From Heloderma charlesbogerti (lineage: Eukaryota > Chordata > Lepidosauria > Squamata > Helodermatidae): 64,000 nt of DNA. Below the pieces are notes generated by a model. That model was not told where the DNA came from and searched no databases. It saw only the letters and a program-made list of their open reading frames with translations. Location of the stretch: contig JANEZZ010001679.1 of assembly GCA_026122225.1 (NCBI GenBank), positions 992,001-1,056,000 on the forward strand. The letters run 5' to 3'. Of this stretch, positions 20,991 through 31,854 are shown piece by piece. Every line of letters starts with the position of its first letter. The stretch's first letter is position 1. Made by a program: the position numbers and the translations under genes.

Positions 20991-23900
20991 GGAGGTGGTC
21001 AAACATGAGATGGCAAGATTGAGCATCGACATCTTGGGAATCAGTGAATTAAAATGGACAAGCATGGGCGAATATCTACTACTGTGGGCAAGAATCCCTG
21101 AGAAGAAATGGAGTAGCACTCATAGTCAAGGGTGGGAAAAGCAGTACTGGGGTACAATCTCAAAAATGATAGAATGATCTCAGTACGAATCCAAGGCAAA
21201 CCATTCAACATCACAGTAATTCAGGTCTATGCCACAACCACTGAGGACGAAGAAGCTGAGGTTGATCGGTTCTATGAAGACCTACAACACCTTCTAGAAC
21301 TAGCACCAAAGAAAGATGTCCTCTTCATCATAGGGGACTGGAATGCTGAAGTAAGAAGTCAAGAAATCACTGGGATAACAGGTAAGCATGGCCTTGGTGA
21401 ACAAAATGAAGCAGGACAAAAGCTAATAGAGTTTTGCCAAGAGAACACACTGATCATAGCAAACACCCTTTTCCGACAGCACAAGAGATGACTCTACACA
21501 TGGACATCACCAGATGGTCAATATCGAAATCAGATTGATTATGTTCTTTGCAGCCAAAGATGGAGAAGCTCCATACAGTCAGTCAAAACAAGACCTGGAG
21601 CTGACTGTGGCTCAGATCATGAGCTTCTTGTTGCAAAACTTCGGTTTAAATTGAAGAATGTAGGGAAAACCACTAAACCGTTCAGGTATGACCTCAATCA
21701 TATCCCTTATGAATATACAGTGGAGGTGAGGAATAGATTTAAGGGATTAGACCTGATAGACAGAGTGCCTGAGGAACTATGGACGGAGGTCCGTAACATT
21801 GTTCAGGAGGCAGCAACTGAATCCATCCCAAAGAAAAAGAAATGCAAGAAAGCCAAGTGGCTGTCTGAGAAGGCTTTACAAGTAGCTGAGGAAAGAAGGG
21901 AAGCGAAAAGCAAGGGAGAAAGGGGAAGATATATCCAGCTGAATGCAGATTTCCAGAGAATAGCAAGGAGAGACAAGAAGGCCTTTTTAAATGAACAATG
22001 CAAAGAAATCGAGGAAAACAATAGAATGGGAAAGACTAGAGATCTTTTCAAGAAAATCAGAGATCTCAAGGGAACATTTTGTGCAAAGATGGGCATGATA
22101 ATGGACAAAGAAGGCAGGGACCAAACAGAAACAGATGAGATTAAGAAGAGGTGGAAAGAATACACAGAAGAACTATACAGGAAAGATCTGATTGTCCCTG
22201 ATAGCAATGGTAGTGCGGTCACTGAACTTGAGCCGGACATCCTAGAGAGTGAAGTCAAGTAGGCCTTAGGAAGCATTCCTAACAACAAAGATAGCGGAGA
22301 TGACAGTATTCCAGCTGAGCTATTTAAAATCCTAAAAGATGATGTTGTTAAAGTGGTGCACTTAGTATGCCAAAAATTTTGGAACACTCAGCAGTGGCCA
22401 CAAGACTGGAAAAGGTCAGTTTACGTTCCAATTCCAAAGAAGGGCAATGCCAAAGAGTGTTCAAACTGCCATACAATTGCGCTCATTTCACATGCCAGCA
22501 AGGTTATGCTCAAAATCCTACAAGCTAGGCTTCAACAGCATGTGAACCAAGAACTACCGGAAGTACAAGCTTGGTTGCAAAGAGGCAGAGGAACTAGAGA
22601 TCAAATCGCCAACGTTCGCTGGATCATGGAGAAAGCAAGAGAATTCCAGAAAAATGTCTATTTCTGCTTCATTGACTACGCTAAAGCCTTTGATTGTGTG
22701 GATCACAACAAACTGTGGCAAATTCTTAAAGAGATGGGAGTACCAGACCACCTTACCTGTCTCCTGAGAAGCCTGTACGAGAGGGTCAGGAAGCAACAGT
22801 GAGAACCGGACATGGAACAACCGATTGGTTCAAAATTGGGAAAGGAGTATGACAAGGAGTACGAGGCTGCATATTGTCGCCCTGCTTATTTAACTTATAT
22901 GCAGAGTACATCATGAGAAATGCTGGGTTGGATGAATCACAGGTCGAAATTAAGATTGCTCGGAGAATTATCTGTGGTGTATGAAAGTCACTTACCTGTT
23001 CGCGGATTATGATGATGCTGGGGGGGAGGCACTCCATCCCTCCCCCTGAAATTCTGGCTGGGGGGGGAGGCGCTCCGTCCCTCCCCCCCCCGAATCCTGG
23101 CCAGCCGGCTCCGCTCCACAGGGATTCTGCAGAGCCACCAGCCAGCTCCGCCAGCGGCTGTACATCCGGCCGCTGGCTAGCAGGGACGCAAATGGAGGTG
23201 GCCATAGCCGCCGCCATTTGCATCCCTGCAGTCAGCCATGATAGGCTACGTAAATGTTTACATAGCCTATCATGGCTGATCAAAAAAAACAAACAACCGC
23301 GCATACGCAAATGGCGGCGCCCATGGGCATCTACGCTATTTGCGTTCCCCTTATTTTCACTGTAGTCTACGTAAATATTTACGTAGACTAAGACGTGCCA
23401 AAATGAGGAACGCAAATGGTGGCACCTATGAGCGCCGCCATTTGCATACACATGTTTTTTGTTTTTGTTTTTAATCAGCCGTGATAGGCTATGTAAATAT
23501 TTATGTAGCCTATAATGGTGTTTTTTAAAATTTAGCCGTGATAGGCTACGCAAATCTTTACGTAGCCTATCATGTTTTTTTGTTTGTTTGTTTGTTTGTT
23601 TTAAACTTGGAAATGGTGGCGGCGGCAGCCAGTCAGAAGACCGGCCGCCACCACCGCTGAACTGCCGCCGGAGCCGCCTCTGGAGCTGCCACCACCAGGA
23701 AGATTCGCCGAAGGTAACTCCCATCCCAGGGGGGGTGGGGGGCAGACCATTTCGCCATCGATTTCGGGGGGCCAAATGCACTGGAATTCAGCCTCCCCGA
23801 GATTCATGGCAAAATTCTCTGACATCCCTAGAATTATCAACAACCTCAGATACGCAGACAATACCACCCTAATGGCAGAAAGTGAAGAGGACTGAAAGAG

Positions 23901-24600
23901 CCTCTTGTTGAGGATGAAAGTGGAGAGTGCAAATGTTGGTTTGAAACTCAACATTAAAAAAATGAAGATCATGGCATCTGGCCCCATCACTTCCTGGCAT
24001 ATAGAAGGGGAAGAAATGGAAACAGTGACAGATTTTATTTTCTTGAGCTCCAAGATCACCGCACATGGTGACTGTAGCCATGAAATTAAAAGACGCTCGC
24101 TCCTTGGGAGGAAAGCTATGGCAAACCTAGACAGCATAATAAGAAGCAGAGACCTTGCCGACAAAGGTTCATATAATCAAAGCTATGGTTTTCCCAGTAG
24201 TAACATATGGCTGTGAGAGCTGGGCTATAAGGAAGGCTGAGCACCGAAGAATTGATGCTTTCGAACTATGGTGCTAGAGAAGACTCTTACGAGTCCCCTG
24301 GACTGCAAGGAGGTCAAATCAGTCCATCCTAAAGGAAATCAACCCTGACTGCTCATTGGAAGGACAAAGACTGAAGCTGAAACTCAAATATTTTGGCTAG
24401 TGCAAAGAGAAAACTCCCTGGAAAAGACCCTGATGCTGGGAAAGATTGAAGGCAAAAGGAGAAGGGGATGGCAGAGGATGAGATGGCTAGACAGCATCAC
24501 CGATGCAATGAATAAGCACACTCCGGGAAAGAGTGGAGGACAGGAAGGCCTGGCGTGCTATGGTCCATGGGGTCATGAAGAGTTGGACATGACTTAACGA
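20991..24600 (+). pseudogene. BovB ORF2-like endonuclease/reverse transcriptase remnant, copy A
   Basis: Pieces of an apurinic-type endonuclease and a reverse transcriptase. FIIGDWNAEV at about 21330 is endonuclease-like, IDYAKAFDCVDH near 22670 is the RT motif A region, and a CESW...RRIDAFELW tail follows the group A insertion. Visible breaks include TGA at 21488 (CGA in copy B), TAG at about 22259 in place of a tryptophan codon, a 9-base duplication near 22855, and loss of the second aspartate of the YADD box (gcagacaat near 23855, giving YADN). It cannot encode an active enzyme. Confidence 0.85.
22973..23830. mobile_element. Group A hAT-type element inside BovB copy A, 858 bp
   Basis: It splits the reverse-transcriptase region of BovB copy A. 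The TSD gaattatc lies at 22965-22972 and 23831-23838, and the uninterrupted site in BovB copy B reads gaattatt, so the empty site is known. The left end is decayed (tgtggtgtatgaaagtcac) and the right is gacatcccta. Several palindromic modules are present. The left arm of the palindromic core is truncated next to gcccatgggc (about 23320-23335). Confidence 0.9.
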
Positions 24601-24610
24601 CTGAACAACA

Positions 24611-24989
24611 AAATCTAGTTGCCAGTCAAGGCTATATGTCTAACTGTAAAAGTCTGCATTCAGCTGCAAAGATCTGCCTTAGATTTGGTGTTGTAGTTCA
24701 TTAGGTACAACAATGCTTGACTGCTGTACAGAGTGAACAAATGAGTCCTTAATACTGATTATGTTTCCCTTGAGTGGCATTTCCTTCCTGCTTGGAGCTG
24801 TTCCAACCTCCAATTCTCTTTCATAGGCTTATCAGCTATTGACTGTGGGCTTTTGAACATTAACTGATTGTCCTATCCTCTCTTTGTAAGCCCCACTGAG
24901 CTCAATTGGACTTACTCCCAGGAAAGTGTGTCTAGGGTTGTAGACTGATTTATTCCAGTTTTGAATATTAGAAGAGTATCTTTCGACAA
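24611..24989. other. Non-coding spacer between two BovB copies, with a partial MITE
   Basis: Contains taagccccactgagctcaat and ggacttactcccaggaaag at about 24885-24930, half of the aatcctata/gggagtaag type of MITE. Otherwise nothing recognised. Confidence 0.45.
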
Positions 24990-27900
24990 CCCCTTCATGG
25001 ATCACTGCCTTGTTGTGGCGAAGGGGCTTGCGTAACTCAGTGAAGCCATAAGCTATGCCGTGCAGGGCCACCCAAGATGGACAGGTCATGGCAGAGAGTT
25101 CTGACAAAATGTGGTCCACTGGAGAAGGAAATGGCAACCCACTCCAGTATTCTTGCCAAGAAAACCCCATGGAACGTATCACAAGGCTAAAAGATATGAC
25201 GCCGGAAGATGAGCCCCTCAGGTCAGAAGGTGTCCAATATGCTACTGGGGAAGAGCAGAGGGTATTTCCAAGTAGCGCCAGAAAGAGTGAAGCGGCTGGG
25301 CCAAACCGGAAAGGACACTCAGCTGTGGATGTGTCTGGCGGTGAAAAGAAAATCCGATGCTGTAAAGAACAATATTGTTTAGGAACCTGGAATGTCAGAT
25401 CAATGAATCAAGGTAAGCTGGAGGTGGTGAAACATGAGATGGCAAGATTGAACATCGACATCTTGGGAATCAGCGAACTAAAATGGAAAGGCATGGGCGA
25501 ATTTAATTCAGGTGACCATCATATCTACTATTGTGGGCAAGAATCCCTTAGAAGAAATGGAGTAGCACTCATAGTCAACAAAAGGGTGGGAAAAGCAGTA
25601 CTGGGGTACAATCTTAAAAATGATAGAATGATCTCAGTATGAATCCAAGGCAAACCATTCAACATCACAGTAATTCAAGTCTATGCCCCAACCACTGAGG
25701 CCGAAGAAGCTGAGGTTGATCGGTTCTATGAAGACCTACAACACCTTCGAGAACTAACACCAAAAAAAGATGTCCTCTTCATCATAGGGGATTGGAATGC
25801 TAAAGTAGGAAGTCAAGAAATCACTGGGATAACAGGCAGGCATGGCCTTGGTGTACAAAATGAAGCAGGACAAAAGCTAATAGAGTTTTGCCAAGAGAAC
25901 ATGCTGATCATAGCAAACACTCTTTTCCAACAGCACAAGAGGCGACTCTACACATGGACGTCACCAGATGGTCAATATCGAAATCAGATTGATTATGTCC
26001 TTTGCAGCCAAAGATGGAGAAGCTCCATACAGTCAGTCAAAACAAGACCTGGAGCTGACTGTGGCTCAGATCATGAGCTGCTTCTTGCAAAATTTCAGCT
26101 TAAATTGAAGAACGTCGGGAAAACCACTAAACCGTTCAGGTATGACCTAAATCATATCCCTTATGAATATACAGTGGGGGTGAGGAATAGATTTCAGGGA
26201 TTAGACCTGATAGAAGAGTGCCTGAGGAACTATGGACGGAGGTCCGTAACATTGTTCAGGAGGCAGCAACGAAATCCATCCCAAAGAAAAAGAAATGCAA
26301 GAAAGCCAAGTGGCTGTCTGATGAGGCTTTACAAGTAGCTCACGAAAGAAGGGAAGCGAAAAGCAAGGGAGAAAGGGGAAGATATACCCAACTGAATGCA
26401 GAGTTCCAGAGAATAGCAAGGAGAGACAAGAAGGCCTTCTTAAATGAACAATGCAAAGAAATCGAGGAAAACAACAGAATGGGAAAGACTAGAGATCTCT
26501 TCAAGAAAATTGGAGATCTCAAGGGAACGTTTTGTGCAAAGATGGGCATGATAAAGGACAAAGAAGGCAGGGACCTAACAGAAGCAGATGAGATTAAGAA
26601 GAGGTGGCAAGAATACACAGATGAACTATACAGGAAAGATCTGAATGTCCCTGATAGCCATGACAGTGCGGTCACTGAACTTGAGCCGGACATCCTCGAG
26701 AGTGAAGTCAAGTGGGCCTTAGGAAGCATTAGTAACAACAAAGCTAGCGGAGATGACAGTATTCCAGCAGAGCTATTTAAAATCCTAAAAGATGATGCTG
26801 TTAAAGTGCTGCATTCAATATGCCAACAAATCTGGAACACTCAACAGTGGCCACAAGACTGGAAAAGGTCAGTTTACATTCCAATTCCAAAGAAGGGCAA
26901 CACCAAAGAGTGTTCAAACTACTGCACAATTGCGCTCATTTCACATGCCAGCAAGGTGATGCTCAAAATCCTACAAGCTAGGCTTCAGCAGTATGCGAAC
27001 CGAGAACTACCGGAAGTACAAGCTGGGTTTCGAAGAGGTAGAGGAACTAGAGATCAAATCGCCAACATTCGCTGCATCATGGAGAAAGCAAGAGAATTCC
27101 AGAAAAACGTCTATTTCTGCTTCATTGACTACGCTAAAGCCTTTGATTGTGTGGATCACAACAAACAGTGGCAAATTCTTAAAGTGATGGGAGTACCAGA
27201 CCACCTTACCTGTCTCCTGAGAAACCTGTACGAGGGTCAAGAAGCAACAGTCAGAACCAGACATGGAACAACCGAGTGGTTCAAAATTGGGAAAGGAGTA
27301 CGACAAGGCTGCATATTGTCACCCTGCTTATTTAACTTATATGCAGAGTACATCATGAGAAATGCCGGGTTGGATGAATCAGAGGTTGGAATTAAGATTG
27401 CCGGGAGAATTATTAACAACCTCCGATATGCAGACGATACCACCCTAATGGCAGAAAGCGAAGAGGATCTCAAGAGCCTCTTGTTGAGGGTGAAAGAGGA
27501 GAGTGCAAAAGCTGGTTTGAAACTCAACATTAAAAAAACGAAGATCATGGCATCTGGCCCTATCACTTCCTGGCATATAGAAGGGGAAGAAATGGAAGCA
27601 GTGACAGATTTTACTTTCTTGGGCTCCAAGATCACCACAGACAGTGACTGTAGCCATGAAATTAAAAGACGCTTGCTCCTTGGGAGGAAAGCTATGGCAA
27701 ACCTAGACAGCATAGTAAGAAGCAGAGACATCACCTTGCCAACAAAGGTCCGTCTAATCAAAGCTATGGTTTTCCCAGTAGTAATGTATGGCTGTGAGAG
27801 CTGGACTATAAGGAAGGCTGAGCGCCGAAGAATTGATGCTTTCGAACTGTGGTGCTGGAGAAGACTCTTACGAGTCCCCTGGACTGCAAGGAGGTCAAAT

Positions 27901-28211
27901 TAGTCCATCCTAAAGGAAATCAACCCTGAGTGCTCATTGGAAGGACAGATACTGAAGCTGAAGCTCCAATATTTTGGCCACCTAATGCGAAGAGAAAACT
28001 CTCTGGAAAAGACCCTGATGCTGGGAAAGACTGAAGGCAAAAGGAGAAGGGGACGGCAGAGGATGAGATGGCTAGATAGCATCACGGATGCAATGAATAT
28101 GAACTTGAGCACGCTCCGGGAGAGAGCGCAGGACAGGAAGGCCTGGCGTGCTATGGTCCATGGGGTCACGAAGAGTCGGACACGACTGAACGACTGAACA
28201 ACAACAATCTG
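24990..28211 (+). mobile_element. RTE/BovB LINE copy B, near full length, ~3.2 kb
   Basis: It starts in the BovB 5' region (cccttcatggatcactgcc) and ends at the cgactgaacaacaacaat tail. The short direct repeat tcgacaa at 24983-24989 and 28212-28218 is a plausible TSD. The length is close to a complete BovB. It contains an endonuclease and a reverse transcriptase with an intact YADD box, and it is the best-preserved LINE in the window. Confidence 0.9.
25055..28197 (+). pseudogene. BovB ORF2-like endonuclease/reverse transcriptase, three lesions
   Basis: Domains in order are endonuclease (CLGTWNVRSM near 25378, FIIGDWNA near 25780, IDYVL near 25988, GSDHELL near 26065) and reverse transcriptase (AFDCVDH near 27138; YADD at residues 404-407 of the frame that starts at 26218). 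A basic tail ends in GVTKSRTRL just before 28190. The lesions I see are TGA at 25640 (CGA in copy A), a one-base loss near 26211 relative to copy A that shifts the frame, and TAG at 27901 where copy A has CAG. Two of the three are C-to-T changes. The reading frame is otherwise open over more than 1.6 kb. Confidence 0.85.
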
Positions 28212-29190
28212 TCGACAAGTTCCACAAAAATGGATTGGGGGGAGGGATGATTACAAACAATAGGACAGTTCCTGTTGAGCATATGGCAGCATAGTCAATA
28301 GTGAGGGGTGAGGGGAGTTGCAATCTTCTGGAGGGCCATGTGATCCAAATTCCTGCTACATGGAGTTTCTCAGCCTGATCTTTGGCCATAATGGGTTAAA
28401 TACAGTATCTCCCTTCCAATAGAGGTAGGGATTGTCCATGAGAGGAAGTGTTCTGCATGGGGAATGTCACTCCACCCAATGTTCGAGGATTTCCCTTTCC
28501 ACATACATATTACGGCTCACTCCATTCAGCAGGGTCTCCTGACTCTGTGTAGTATTTTCAGGGGGCTAGAGGGGCTGGTCTGGGAAGGAAAGAGTTTGGT
28601 CCACCTCTGCCAGTGCAGTTGAGCCAGCTTAAATCGGGAGCCAACCCAACGGTTTTCTTCCAATAACATGCAGAAATGACCTGAACCAGAAACTCTTGGC
28701 ATTTGTAGGCATTTCCACATGACAAGTTGCTATAGAGATTATAACCATGGCAAGGAAGTCTGCTGCCACAGATATAAGCTAACCTCTAGACCAATGGATG
28801 TGAGAAGCAGCCCATAATAAGGATGCACAGGTTTTATTCATTCTGTTCCATCTGTGTTTCGCAGGTTATCAAGTGTGTTTCGTTCCGTCACCTGCTCATT
28901 GACATTATCAGATAGTTTTACCCAGAATTTTATTCTACTTATGCTAATTCACATTAGCACTAATTCACATTAGTGCTAATGTGCATTTGCACACATGCAC
29001 TTATGCACATTCGTTAATAGGAATTAACACTAATGTGCATTAGTGCAAATGCAAATCCCCCCCCCCCGAAAAAAAACAGTCCACAAGTCTGTGGAATCTA
29101 CATGACTCAGAAAAGGCCAATTTGGTGTATAATCTAGAAGTTGGATTCATACAAATCTGAACTCATTCAAATCTGTAGCCTGTAACCCAC
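28212..29190. other. Non-coding stretch with a palindromic AT-rich patch
   Basis: Around 28945-29060 the units attagcactaattcacatt, agtgctaatgtgcat and inverse forms repeat, so this is probably an old AT-rich MITE. A C run near 29060 follows. No gene is seen. Confidence 0.4.
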
Positions 29191-29340
29191 CATTCCCCAA
29201 TCTGGTACCCTGTAGATGAGTCAGATTACAACTCCCAGCACTCCTGACCATAGATGTCTATGCAGCACCCATGATGGCTGGAGCTGCTGTGAGCAGAATT
29301 CCAAAATATCTGGAGGGTGCTAGGTTGGAGAAGGGCACTG
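29191..29340. mobile_element. Hairpin MITE, cagccttccccaac type, diverged
   Basis: caccattccccaatctggta at the left and ctggagggtgctaggttg plus gagaagggc at the right are near-inverse. The interior cattacaactcccagcactc-like text matches the family. Flanks are not clear. Confidence 0.55.
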
Positions 29341-29357
29341 TAACCTATTCTAACCAA

Positions 29358-29360
<3 letters not shown>

Positions 29361-29397
<37 letters not shown>

Positions 29398-29399
29398 TT
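29361..29399. repeat. GT microsatellite
   Basis: A (GT)n tract with one ta interruption near the right end. Confidence 0.95.
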
Positions 29400-29494
29400 T
29401 TCCTCATGTGTTAACTCATCCCGATGGTAGCAGTTTGACATTACATCCAGCACATCTGCCAAGGACCACGCATCCCAGCTGTTGCCATAAATGT

Positions 29495-29680
29495 TGTTGT
29501 TCAGTCGTGTCCGACTCTTCGTGACCCCATGGACCATAGCACGCCAGGCCTTCCTGTCCTGCGCTCTCTCCCAGAGCGTGCTCAAGTCCATATTCAATGC
29601 ATCAGTGATGCTATCTAGCCATCTCATCCTCTGCCATCCCCTTCTCCTTTTGCCTTCAGTCTTTCCCAGCATCAGGGTCT
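29495..29680 (-). mobile_element. Truncated BovB 3' end, minus strand, with clean TSD
   Basis: 186 bases of the BovB 3' region in reverse, starting with the tail complement tgttgttcagtcgtg. A 13-bp duplication, ttgccataaatgt, flanks it at 29482-29494 and 29681-29693, the normal result of target-primed reverse transcription with strong 5' truncation. Confidence 0.9.
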
Positions 29681-29693
29681 TTGCCATAAATGT

Positions 29694-30060
29694 AGCTCAT
29701 TTATTTAGTTCCGAAACTTTAACTGGTACAAAATGTGACAGCCAGGTTGGTCTCTGGGACACCTTAAGAATGGAGACCATATTACACTGGTTTTAAAGTA
29801 TTTACACTGGCTGCCAATTTGTTTCCGAGCAAAATATAAAGTGCTGGTTCTTACCTTCAAAGCCTTACATGGTCTACGTCCAAGGTACCTTGGGAGCACC
29901 TTCTCCCCTACATCCCTCTCCGCCACTAAAGTCCTCTGAGGGCTCTCTGCTGCAGCTGCCTAACATGAGATAGGCAGCCAGAGGCAAGAGGACTTTTCCC
30001 TTTGCCTCCCCTCAGTTGTGCAACGACCTGCCAGCTGAGAGGGATTGTGCAACCTCTCGA
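29694..30060 (+). mobile_element. L2-like LINE 3' region fragment
   Basis: The segment encodes a decayed C-terminal tail (frames with short runs such as ...KALHGLRP-like text, broken by stops). It continues into the ccctttgcctcccctcagtt and gtgcaacgacctgccagctg text typical of this LINE's end. Family name by similarity to the copies at 31231-33900 and 48030-52790. The right end abuts the C-depleted stretch. Confidence 0.5.
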
Positions 30061-30830
30061 CGCGGTGGGGGGGGCTCGGTGGGGTGTGGGGGTAGGGCGG
30101 GGGATGGTTTTGGGTTGGGGAGTGGAGTGGATAATGCATCGGTGATCTCTATATGGTGGTTATATGGTGAATGAGTGTAGTGTGAGTGAGATGGGGTTGT
30201 AGGTGGGGGGTTGAGGTGGGGGGGTTGATGTGATTTCGGGCGTGGGGGGTAGGGGGATGGGGATTTGGGGGGGGTGATGTGTGGGGGGGATGGGTAGGAG
30301 GGTTTGGGTGGTGGGTTTGGAGGGATAGGTTTGTTGGGGTGGGGTTGGGGGGTTAGGGGGGTTTTAGAATTGAGGGGAGTGTGGAATGTGGGTTTGGGGT
30401 TGTTATGTTATTTTTATATGTAATTATGTGAGGTGGGAATGTAATTTAGTTGGGAGTTGATATATGTTAGGGTGGTTATTTTATAGAGGTAGAAGGGTTA
30501 TGTTTAGATAGATGAATGGGAAAGATGAATGAATGATGGAAGGTAAGTGATTGTGGGATAGGAAAGGGATATGTGAATGTTATGTATAGGAGTATAGGGT
30601 GGGGTAAGGGTTGGAGTTTGGATGGAAAACAGGTGAAAGAGGAATTGGGGAGGAGGGTAAAATGGTGTGGAGGATGTTTGTTGATTTGGGAATTAATTTT
30701 ATTATGGGGATTTTTTGGTATGAAATTGGGGGGGTTGGAGAGACGATGGGAAAGAAGGGACAAATGAATAGGAGTAGGGGTGTGTTGGGGTAGGGGGATG
30801 AGTTGTGGAGGATTTAGGGTACTTTTACTT
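30061..30830. other. Strongly C-depleted, G-rich stretch
   Basis: From a G run near 30065 to about 30830 the plus strand has almost no C (only a few after 30260), with long G runs and simple G/T/A text. A 127-residue minus-strand frame here (P-, N-, S-rich) and two plus-strand frames are by-products of composition. Normal composition resumes abruptly near 30830. It may be a sequence or assembly artefact or a very unusual low-complexity region. Confidence 0.7.
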
Positions 30831-31230
30831 GTGGAGTTACTGAAGGGCAGACTTTGCATACTGCTAGAAAGGGATTTTTTTTTAGTGAATTATTTTATAG
30901 GCAATGTATAAAATGCCCCAGACAACCCTCTATCAATTTTCCTTTGATCTTCTTGGAAATTACAAGCCATTTACAGCAAGGTAATTACACAGTGCAGTTT
31001 TTAACTAATTAGTGCTAGTCTTAAATAGCCTGGAAAATTCAAGGCCATCTTGCAAAGGTAAACTATCTTGTGAACATATTTCCTGTCATTTGGGAGAACA
31101 TATTCCCTTTCATTTGCTTTAATTCCTGGATAACCTAGAACACACAGTGTTCCTTCATGTGTAATAATTTGTACATCCAGAGTAACATCCACAGATCTTT
31201 GTGAGGGCTAATCACTTGAATACCTCATGA
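30831..31230. other. Non-coding stretch, candidate conserved non-coding DNA
   Basis: Unique-looking AT-rich sequence with homeodomain-like core motifs (ggtaattacac, aactaattagtgc). Conservation cannot be judged here. Confidence 0.3.
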
Positions 31231-31255
31231 TTCAAAACTGTCACTGGAGGCCCAG

Positions 31256-31576
31256 GTGGCCTTTGTGGAGAGGAGTACTTATGGTCAGATATGGCAGGTT
31301 CACCAGCTATGCCCAATCCTGGACCTGGATAACCTGGCAACCCGAGCACTCCATGCTCGGATAACTTCCTGGTTGGACTATTGTGATACTTTCTACATGA
31401 GGCTTCCCTTGAAGCTACAGCTGGGGCAGAATGCTGCTGCCCGTGTGTTGACAAGGGCACTGTGTTGTGAGCATATCACATCAGTTTTGGAATATCTGCA
31501 TTGGCTGCCAGTGAGCTGCAGGGCTCAATTCAAAGTGTTAGCATTAGTGCACAAAGCTTCAGGCTCAGGTACCTGA
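31256..31576 (+). pseudogene. L2-like LINE reverse-transcriptase C-terminal remnant
   Basis: About 106 residues. LHARITSWLDYCDTFYMRLP and LQLGQNAAARVL match the segment after the RT catalytic core in L2/CR1-group LINEs, and HWLPVSCRAQFKVLALVHKA continues it. The N-terminal RT and endonuclease are absent, so it is 5'-truncated. It stops in the tail shortly before the hAT insertion. Confidence 0.75.
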
Positions 31577-31624
31577 AGGAACATCTTCCTCAATACTGCC
31601 CATCCTGGGATGTAGGGATGTCAG

Positions 31625-31797
31625 TAGGGGTGTCAGAGAATTTCTCGCCGAAACTTCGGGGGGCCGAGTGCCAACGTATTCGGCCCTCCGAAGTAGTTTC
31701 GGGGAGAAATGCTCCTCAACCCCCCGCCCCCCAAAGCGCCTCCCCCCCACCGCGAAGCAAGCTGCGAGACCAGGTAAGTGACTTTCGTACATCCCTA
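31625..31797. mobile_element. Short hAT element inserted in the terminus of another
   Basis: 173 bp from taggggtgtcagagaatttc to tttcgtacatcccta. A perfect 8-bp TSD, gatgtcag, lies at 31617-31624 and 31798-31805. The target is within the terminal repeat of the outer element. The copy keeps ends but lacks the palindromic core. Confidence 0.85.
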
Positions 31798-31854
31798 GAT
31801 GTCAGAGAATTCCCCCATGGATCTCAGTGAGGCCGAATGCCAGTGCATTCTGCC

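Larger units (their letters stand above)
20284..24610 (+). mobile_element. RTE/BovB LINE copy A, interrupted twice
   Basis: BovB sequence on the plus strand, 5'-truncated within the ORF start (aaaagaaaatccaatgctg). It ends in the BovB-type cgactgaacaaca tail. An 11-bp TSD, aaatctagttg, lies at 20273-20283 and 24611-24621. The copy is broken by an inverted BovB fragment (20360-20979) and by a group A element (22973-23830), so both insertions are younger than this copy. Confidence 0.9.

Noticed and set aside
21803..22387. 194-residue minus-strand frame
   Set aside because: Antisense of the BovB reverse-transcriptase region. Such antisense shadows are expected in low-stop coding DNA.
22786..23781. 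331-residue minus-strand frame across BovB and a hAT element
   Set aside because: It spans the junction of two unrelated mobile elements in the antisense direction and contains only palindrome- and antisense-derived text.
27237..27761. 174-residue minus-strand frame in BovB copy B
   Set aside because: Antisense shadow of the BovB frame, with no support for a separate gene.
29361..29399. CRISPR or other spaced-repeat array
   Set aside because: The tract is a plain dinucleotide microsatellite. No spacer-like unique units occur between repeats anywhere in the window.
30476..30859. 127-residue minus-strand frame rich in P, N and S
   Set aside because: It lies in the C-free stretch, where stop codons on the minus strand are rare by composition. 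No domain or coding signal.
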